Part shown: positions 42,057 to 48,042 of the stretch, one piece after another | Numbering within the stretch: the first letter of the stretch is position 1 | Layout: each line of letters begins with the position of its first letter | Assembly (NCBI RefSeq): GCF_902833905.1 | Contig: NZ_CADFGP010000053.1 | Location: 1-48,042 of the forward strand | Length of the DNA: 48,042 nt | Direction of reading: 5' to 3' | DNA from: Paraburkholderia tuberum STM678 | GTDB lineage: Bacteria > Pseudomonadota > Gammaproteobacteria > Burkholderiales > Burkholderiaceae | Notes under the pieces: generated by a model | Databases searched by the model: none | What the model was told of the DNA's origin: nothing | Seen by the model: only the letters and a program-made list of their open reading frames with translations | Translations under genes and position numbers: made by a program

Positions 42057-42790
42057 GGGCTTTGTCAACTTGACGAGCATAGGCTATGTTCCTGGTTAAA
42101 CGTAGGTATCCTGATCAGATAGTTTGCTCGCATTCAGCGTCGACTGTCCAACCATACCAGGCGGCGATGCGTTTCTTGAGTATGGCGCGATGACATGCCG
42201 CGTTCATCTTTTGTCTGGGCAAGGCGAAGTGCTGCCGGATCGGGCCAAAGCATGAGAGAAACGCCTGCGTGCAACGTGCATCGCGAAAGCCGCACATGTG
42301 TCGTTCCCGCCTGCGAGTCGGCTGATGGCTGTTCTCTGCGCGATTGTTCATGCGTGCCGCCGCTTTGACGAATACGTGCTTCACCTGAGCGAGTTCGGGA
42401 ATATCCGCCTTTGCTGCCGGGTAACTGCGCAACTGGTCCGTAACGATCCTGCGCGGCACCGGGTTCGAACGCAGCACCCGCCGGAAAAAGCGATTTGCCG
42501 CAGCCTTGTCGCGCCGCTTTTGCACCAGCACATCCAGTTCGGCACCATGTTCGTCGACCGGACGCCATAACAGATACGGCTCGCCGCGCAGCTTCACGAA
42601 CATCTCGTCGAGGTGCCACGTGCTACCCGGTTTGGGCCGCACCGCCCTGGCGCGCTGAGCGAATCCGGCGCCGAATTTGTCACACCAGCAACGGATCGTT
42701 TTGTATGTGACTACGACACCGCGCTCTAGCAACAACTCCTCGATGTCGCGCAGGCTCAGGCTGAACCTGAAGGCAGTATGACTTTGCGTG
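42053..42790 (-). mobile_element. IS6-family element, 5' end truncated
   Basis: The transposase region 42115-42780 encodes the intact catalytic core: F-S-L-S-L-R-D-I-E-E-L-L, W-H-L-D-E-M-F-V (first aspartate), I-V-T-D-Q-L-R-S-Y (second) and N-N-R-A-E-N-S-H-Q (glutamate). The about 20 N-terminal residues and the upstream end are replaced at about 42785 by the IS110 left flank. The downstream end lies near 42053 (GGGCTTTGTCAACTTGACG), related to the IS6 end at 23633-23652. The N-terminal residues of the long open frame upstream are not IS6 sequence. Confidence 0.85.
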
Positions 42791-42901
42791 AGGCAGGGGC
42801 TGGCCCGCCGTGGGGAAACTGAACGCGGGTTAGCATTGCTGTCAGAGCCGCACGGGCGTGGACTGGGCCACGCCCCGGCGATTTCCTCCACGGAGGCCAG
42901 C

Positions 42902-44041
42902 ATGCGAAACGATAGCACGGTGTACGTTGGACTGGATCTTCACAAGGACTCGATCACGGTCGCCTACGCGATCGACGCGGGTGAGGTCGAAGTGCTGGGC
43001 AGGACCGGTACGACCGGGGCCGACATCGATCGCCTGTGCACGCGCCTGCAGTCCAAGGCGCCGCACGTACGCGTCGTGTACGAGGCAGGGCCATGTGGTT
43101 ACGGGCTGTACCGTCAGTTCGTCCAGAAGGGCTTCGACTGCATGGTCTGCGCACCTTCACTGATCCCGCGTAAGCCGGGCGAGCGCGTAAAGACCGACCG
43201 GCGTGATGCCATCAAGCTGGCGCGCTCGCTGCGCGCCGACGACCTGTCGGCCGTGTACGTGCCCGGCATTGAAGACGAGGCATTCCGGGACCTCGCCCGC
43301 GCGTGGGCGGCTGCCCGCGAGGATCTGCGGCGTGCACGGCATCGACTGAAATCGTTCCTGCTCGCGCATGGCGTTCGCTATACCGGCAGCGCAAACTGGG
43401 GCGAGGCGCACCGTCGCTGGCTGGGCCGCTGTTCGTTTCCCAGTGCCTGGCAGCACCTTGCCTTTGACGAACACCGGCGCACGATCGAGGACCGGCTTGC
43501 GCAGTGCGCCCGTCTCGAAACAGCCCTGCGCGAAGCGGTGATCTCCTGGCGCTTCTATCCGGTAGTGCTGGCCCTGCAGGCCATGCGGGGCGTCCAGTTC
43601 GTTACCGCCGTCGGGATGGTTTCAGAAGTGGGCGACCTGTCCCGCTTCGAACACCCGCGTCAGCTGATGGCCTGGCTCGGCGTAACCCCATCCGAGCATT
43701 CATCGGGAGGCAAACGCCGGCAGGGCAGCATTACCAAAACCGGCAACAGCTACGCCCGAAGGCTGCTGGTCGAAGCGGCCTGGAGTTACCGCCATCCTGC
43801 CCGCGTCAGTCCGGAAATCCAGGCCCGTCTCGAAGGTCTGCCCAAGGCCATCATCGACCGCGCCTGGGACGCCCAGGTACGGCTGTGCCGACGATTCCGC
43901 CGGCTGATCGCGCGAGGCAAGCCCATCAACATCACGGTCGTGGCTATTGCCCGCGAACTGGCAGCGTTCATCTGGGACATCAGTCGACTGGCCATGTCGC
44001 TTGCGATACCTCGCAGCAAACTGCCCGCGGCCTGTGTGTGA
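42902..44041 (+). CDS. IS110-family transposase
   Basis: A 379-residue intact DEDD transposase. It opens T-V-Y-V-G-L-D-L-H-K-D-S (first aspartate), then V-Y-E-A-G-P-C-G-Y-G-L-Y (glutamate region) and K-T-D-R-R-D-A-I-K-L-A-R (acidic pair). The C-terminal domain contains M-R-G-V-Q-F-V-T-A-V-G-M and S-E-H-S-S-G-G-K-R-R-Q-G-S-I-T-K-T-G-N with the catalytic-serine region. Upstream, a 7-bp hairpin (GGCGTGG/CCACGCC at about 42850-42869) lies in about 110 bp of non-coding DNA. The boundary with the truncated IS6 is at about 42788, and about 200 bp of non-coding sequence follow. Target and ends are not resolved. Confidence 0.92.
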   Translation: MRNDSTVYVGLDLHKDSITVAYAIDAGEVEVLGRTGTTGADIDRLCTRLQSKAPHVRVVYEAGPCGYGLYRQFVQKGFDCMVCAPSLIPRKPGERVKTDRRDAIKLARSLRADDLSAVYVPGIEDEAFRDLARAWAAAREDLRRARHRLKSFLLAHGVRYTGSANWGEAHRRWLGRCSFPSAWQHLAFDEHRRTIEDRLAQCARLETALREAVISWRFYPVVLALQAMRGVQFVTAVGMVSEVGDLSRFEHPRQLMAWLGVTPSEHSSGGKRRQGSITKTGNSYARRLLVEAAWSYRHPARVSPEIQARLEGLPKAIIDRAWDAQVRLCRRFRRLIARGKPINITVVAIARELAAFIWDISRLAMSLAIPRSKLPAACV

Positions 44042-44275
44042 TCCCCGAACAACGGAAGGAGTTTCCTGAAGGCGGCGCAGCCCGGCATCCGAGCAACCCG
44101 CGATGGTATTACGCAACGGGCATCACCAACTTGCGGCGGAAGTTAGCGGCAGGCTCATGAGGCGGACCTCTGTAATGCGGTATCCAACCCGCGGATATCA
44201 GATCCTATGAAGCGAGGCCCTCGACAAGCTGACGCCTAAAATCAGCATGCTGAGGTTTGCTCACAGGAGAACATC

Positions 44276-45430
44276 ATGCGTACCGATCAGGCATACACGG
44301 GTAATGGCGACGTACCGGTGCTGGCAGTGTCGCTGGAACTCGCGGCGGCCAAATGGAAAGTCGCGCTTCACGATGGCCGGCGCGAGAAGCCGGCCGTGCA
44401 CACGGTCGCACAGCCGCAGGCCGCGGCTCGACTGCAGGCAATGCTGGACCTGATCGAGTCCCACCGGGAGAAGTGGTCGTTACCGTAAGACGTACGAATC
44501 GCCGTGAGCTACGAGGCCGGGCAGGATGCGTTCTGGATCTGTCGCGCGCTGCAGTCCCGACACGTTGACTGCTACGTTGTCGATCCGGCCAGCATTCCGG
44601 TCGAACGCCATCAGCGGCGCGCCAAGACCGACCGGCTCGATGTGATCAAGCTCGTCATCAACCTGCGCGCCTGGCTGCGCGGCGAGCGCGACCGCATGCA
44701 CGTGGTGCACATGCCGTCACCGGAGGACGAGGCATCGCGCCACCTGATGCGCGAGCGCGGGCAACTGCAAAAAGAAGTTTTGCAGCACCGCGACCGGATG
44801 CGCAAGCTGCTGACCACGGTCGGCTGCTGGGACGCGGTCGAGCACCGCACCTTCGCCGACCGACTCAAGCGCGGGGAGGTCCACTGCCACGACGGCGCGC
44901 CGTTACCGCGCGAGTTGCGTGAGCGATTACTGCGCGAGTGCGAACGGCTGGCACTCGTCGAACAGCAACTTGCGGCGCTGGAGAAGACGCGACAGACAAA
45001 CGTACCAGCACTCGCGCGCCAGCGTCGTGATGCGCTGGCGCGCCTGAGGGGAATTGGTGAAGTAGCCGCTTCCCGCCTTGCCCTCGAGTTGTTCTGGCGG
45101 GAGTTCAACAACCGCCGCGAAGTCGGTGCGTGCGTCGGACTGGTGCCGCAGCCTTACGACAGCGGCGAGAGCCAGGTTGACCAGGGGATCAGCAAACAGG
45201 GAAACCGGCGGGTACGCGCGCTGCTGATCGAGATCGCCTGGACCTGGCTGCGCTACCAGCCTGGCAGCGCGTTAACGAAATGGTTTGACCAACGCACACA
45301 GGGCACAGGACCGAACCGACGCGCACGTCGCATCGCCATCGTCGCAGTAGCGCGACGTCCTGCCATTTCATTGTGGCGCTATCTGAAAGACGGAGTCATA
45401 CCTGAAGGCGCGCACCTTAAGTCGGCTTGA
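44276..45430 (+). pseudogene. IS110-family transposase with one premature stop
   Basis: The frame starts MRTDQAYTGNGDVPVLAVSLELAAAKW (first aspartate region replaced by E-L) and runs to E-K-W-S-L-P. A TAA at 44486-44488 breaks it. The same frame then continues with V-S-Y-E-A-G-Q-D-A-F-W-I and K-T-D-R-L-D-V-I-K-L, and ends L-K-D-G-V-I-P-E-G-A. A single CAA/CAG-to-TAA change explains it. The other motifs of the family appear intact, including V-G-A-C-V-G-L-V-P-Q-P-Y-D-S-G-E-S and G-I-S-K-Q-G-N-R-R. This is a different IS110 type from the one immediately upstream. Confidence 0.88.
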
Positions 45431-46218
45431 GTCCCCTCAGTTTTGCAGGAAGGAGGTAAAGGTTCGGTCAGGCAGTTTCGTAACAACACGATTGGAGTGA
45501 ACATGCCCGTGATCACACTGGGTTGCTGAAGCAACCGAATATTTTCAGATGGGGCATGTTCGCGGAAAAGATTCCGGCGTAACGCGCATGCAGGATGAGG
45601 CTGGCGACACGCCGGCGGATAGAAGGTGGTGACTGCGACACGAAGTTGCTTGCAGGAGCTGTTCCCGCTTCGACATGAGGGAACCGCCCGTGTCACCGGG
45701 CGAGTCTAGGAGTCTGAATAAAGAGCGACTCTGACAATGTAACGAAGCATCGCAAGATGCGGGGTATCAATCGCGAGAGGCGTACCCTTCTGGCAGCCAC
45801 ACGTCGGATGAGTGCTAGACAGTCGGCATGGCGAACACATGTGAATCTGCGATAAAGGTCGTTATTCTAAACAAGCGGAAGTGGCTACTGCGCTTGAGCC
45901 AAAATGGCAATGGAGGTGGGAAGAGCGTCTTCACCTAAACGCTCTCGTGACCCATACGCCTCCCGGTCGACAGCAGGCGCCTAACCCGACATGCTTTCGC
46001 AAGCGGAACGTGGAAATCCCGTATCGCTCCCCTCGGGGACAGCAAGCCGCAAGGCTTGCCCATGGCGATGCAGGCGAAGGATTGAGGACAAAGCGAACGC
46101 CATCCTGTAACCGGATGGATAGGGGTTGCAACATCATCCCACGCGAAAGCGGGCAGACTTCCTCGTGGTCTCTCGTCACAAGAGAGTAGGTAGAACCATC
46201 TTAACGGAGGGGAAGCAA

Positions 46219-47877
46219 ATGGACGCAGCAACACCAGCGTGTGCGCCTTCCGGCGTGGCATGGGACGGCATCAGTTGGGCCGATGTCCAGCGTCAGGTAA
46301 GACGGCTGCAAGCGCGTATTGTGAAGTGGACACAGGCCGGCAAGCACAACAAGGTGAAAGCCTTGCAATGGCTGCTGGCCCATTCGTTCAGCGGCAAGGC
46401 ATTAGCCGTCAAGCGGGTGACTGAAAATAAAGGCAAGAACACCCCCGGTGTCGACAAGGTCATCTGGAAAACACCGGGGGCAAAGACCAACGCGATTGCG
46501 TCGTTGAAGAGACGGGGTTATTCGGCTCTTCCGCTTCGGAGGGTAATGATACCGAAGAAGAACGGGAAAATGAGGCCGCTCGGCATACCCGTGATGCGCT
46601 GCAGGGCGATGCAAGCATTGCATCTGCTTGCTCTGGAGCCGGTTGCGGAAACCACCGCCGACCCGGACTCGTATGGGTTCAGGCCGGAGCGCTCGACAGC
46701 CGACGCGGGGGAGCAATGCTTCATCGCCCTCGCGAGAAAGACAAGCGCGCAGTGGGTGCTGGAAGCCGACATTAAGGCCTGTTACGACGAGATCAGCCAC
46801 GCATGGATGGTCGCCAACATCCCCACGGACAAGGTGATCCTGCAGAAGTGGCTCAAGGCGGGATATGTGTACCAGGACGAACTCTTCCCGACCGATGCCG
46901 GGGTCCCTCAAGGGGGAATTATTTCACCGGTAGTGGCCAACATGACGTTGGATGGTCTTGAAGCGATGCTGAGGAAGAAATTCCCGGCTGCAAAGCGAAC
47001 AGGCCTGAAAATGCACATGGTGCGGTACGCGGACGACTTCATCATCACCGGCAACTCGAAAGAGTGGCTGGAGCACGAGGTCAAACCTGCGGTGGTCGCA
47101 TTTCTGGCGGAACGTGGGCTCGTCCTATCGCCGGACAAGACCAAGGTAACGCACATCGACGAAGGGTTCGACTTCCTCGGATGGAATATCCGCAAGTACA
47201 ACGGCAAGCTGTTGATGAAGCCGTCGAAAGCGAACGTCAAAGCGCACCTTGACAAGATCCGGGAAGTCATCAAAGGCAACAAGACGGCCAAACAAGCAAA
47301 CTTGATATGCCTGCTCAACCCGATTCTGCGGGGCTGGGCAAACTATCACCGCCATGCGGTCGCCAAGGAAACCTTTGCTCGGGTTGATACGTATGTCTGG
47401 TCAATGCTGTGGCAATGGGCGGTTCGACGGCATCCAGAGAAAGGAGCCCGCTGGGTCAAAGATAAATACTTCAAAACCCAAGGCACCCGCAACTGGGTAT
47501 TTGCCACAACCGAAAAACAAGAGGATGGGAGGAAGAAGGAGCTCGCGCTGCTGAAAACGGCGGACACGCCGATACAGCGGCATGTCAAGATCAAGGCCGG
47601 GGCCAATCCGCACGACCCACAGTGGGAACCATACTTCGAGACCCGATGGGGCAAGAGGATGATGAACCTGCCAAGGGGCCGCGCGAAGCTCTACCGGGTC
47701 TGGCTGAGGCAGGATGGCCTGTGTCCGACCTGTCAGGAACCGATCGCAATAGGTACCCCTTGGGCTACCCGCTTCATTGTGAAAAGAACCGACGGTGGGT
47801 CGATTGCAGCGGGCAACATTCAACTGCACCATCCCGGTTGTCATGGAATTCAAAAGTACGCCGGAAATACGTTGTGA
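46219..47877 (+). CDS. ltrA: group II intron reverse transcriptase/maturase with HNH domain
   Basis: A 552-residue protein. The reverse transcriptase blocks are R-P-L-G-I-P (block 2), Y-G-F-R-P-E-R-S-T (block 3), L-E-A-D-I-K-A-C-Y-D-E-I (block 4), G-V-P-Q-G-G-I-I-S-P (block 5) and the catalytic M-V-R-Y-A-D-D-F (block 6). Maturase domain X follows, and the C-terminus has C-P-T-C and H-H-P-G-C-H of an HNH-type endonuclease. It promotes intron splicing and target-primed reverse transcription. I use the ATG at 46219 with GGAGGGG upstream; a longer in-frame extension lies in intron RNA structure. All catalytic motifs are intact. Confidence 0.95.
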   Translation: MDAATPACAPSGVAWDGISWADVQRQVRRLQARIVKWTQAGKHNKVKALQWLLAHSFSGKALAVKRVTENKGKNTPGVDKVIWKTPGAKTNAIASLKRRGYSALPLRRVMIPKKNGKMRPLGIPVMRCRAMQALHLLALEPVAETTADPDSYGFRPERSTADAGEQCFIALARKTSAQWVLEADIKACYDEISHAWMVANIPTDKVILQKWLKAGYVYQDELFPTDAGVPQGGIISPVVANMTLDGLEAMLRKKFPAAKRTGLKMHMVRYADDFIITGNSKEWLEHEVKPAVVAFLAERGLVLSPDKTKVTHIDEGFDFLGWNIRKYNGKLLMKPSKANVKAHLDKIREVIKGNKTAKQANLICLLNPILRGWANYHRHAVAKETFARVDTYVWSMLWQWAVRRHPEKGARWVKDKYFKTQGTRNWVFATTEKQEDGRKKELALLKTADTPIQRHVKIKAGANPHDPQWEPYFETRWGKRMMNLPRGRAKLYRVWLRQDGLCPTCQEPIAIGTPWATRFIVKRTDGGSIAAGNIQLHHPGCHGIQKYAGNTL

Positions 47878-47911
47878 AAGCGGGTGTCGAAAGATGCCTT
47901 GGCAGAGGCTT

Positions 47912-47945
47912 GAGCTGTATGCAGGGAAACTTGCACGTACAGTTC
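47912..47945 (+). ncRNA. group II intron domain V
   Basis: A 34-nt hairpin GAGCTGTATGCAGGGAAACT followed by its complementary strand ending G-T-A-C-A-G-T-T-C. It has the AGC triad and GAAA-type loop. It sits 35 bases after the maturase stop. Confidence 0.92.
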
Positions 47946-48042
47946 TTAGGGGGAATGGCACTTACTTAAGCCTACATGGAGGAGAAGACGCGGGTAAGTG
48001 CTTGAAGAGAAAGGGAGGGGGCTGATCCAGGGATTGATACGA

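Larger units (their letters stand above)
45490..48042 (+). mobile_element. group II intron with maturase, 3' end at or beyond window edge
   Basis: The 5' part (about 45490-46218) has no protein gene but shows structured RNA, such as GAACATGCCC paired with GGGCATGTTC and GGTTGC-TGAA-GCAACC. The maturase gene follows and domain V lies at 47912-47945. A domain VI-like stem GCACTTAC/GTAAGTGC follows at about 47958-48002. The 5' boundary is not certain: no GTGCG-type start is obvious, and the best candidate is GTGAACATGCCC near 45497. The 3' splice site was not found before 48042. Confidence 0.75.

Overview
The window looks like an accessory, insertion-rich region of a Burkholderiaceae genome (Burkholderia, Paraburkholderia or Caballeronia type). 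The evidence is the moderately high GC content, a polyhydroxyalkanoate (PHA) gene pair, and the mixture of IS66, IS6, IS110/IS1111, IS256, IS3 and IS5 sequences. This placement is inferred from gene content alone; there is no rRNA or housekeeping gene to confirm it. No tRNA, rRNA or CRISPR array was seen.

Region 1 (1-10.6 kb) is intact metabolic DNA. An SRPBCC protein and a flavin-reductase-like protein overlap head to tail. An acyl-CoA synthetase and a Cys/Met-metabolism PLP enzyme run on the minus strand. Divergent from them is a five-gene series: double-hotdog hydratase, D-2-hydroxyacid dehydrogenase, class III CoA-transferase, acyl-CoA dehydrogenase and MmgE/PrpD protein. Together they resemble a catabolic route in which an organic acid is activated to a CoA ester, dehydrogenated and hydrated. 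The substrate is unknown.

Region 2 (10.6-23.6 kb) is a nest of mobile DNA. A decayed IS66 remnant is followed by a second IS66 (11621-21181). Its tnpC is split by a RIT element (recombinase in trio: three tyrosine recombinases). That RIT's ritB is split by a second, complete RIT in the opposite orientation. Both RIT bodies come out at 3418 bp. Each is flanked by a 6-bp repeat, and removing the element plus one repeat restores the interrupted reading frame exactly. To the right lie a serine-recombinase fragment, the C-terminal half of an ATPase/TPR protein and an IS6 remnant.

Region 3 (23.6-27.1 kb) is a decayed minus-strand set: a GH25 lysozyme-like gene, a 227-residue protein and an upstream protein broken by a 25-bp tandem duplication. 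Region 4 (27.2-30.5 kb) holds PHA genes (acetoacetyl-CoA reductase and phasin) between two inverted IS1111-type sequences. Region 5 (30.5-33 kb) is IS debris, including a maturase-less group II intron inside an IS3 transposase fragment.

Region 6 (33-39.9 kb) is the most promising system. It is a minus-strand operon encoding a fatty-acyl-AMP ligase fused to a carrier protein, a ketosynthase-III-like enzyme, two related cytochromes P450 and an AveC-like membrane protein. This looks like a small lipid or polyketide biosynthetic cluster. One P450 is frameshifted by a 26-bp tandem duplication.

Region 7 (40.4-48 kb) is IS debris again (an IS5/IS256 chimera, an IS66 fragment, a truncated IS6 and two IS110 elements). 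It ends in a large group II intron with a reverse transcriptase/maturase whose 3' end lies at or beyond the window edge.
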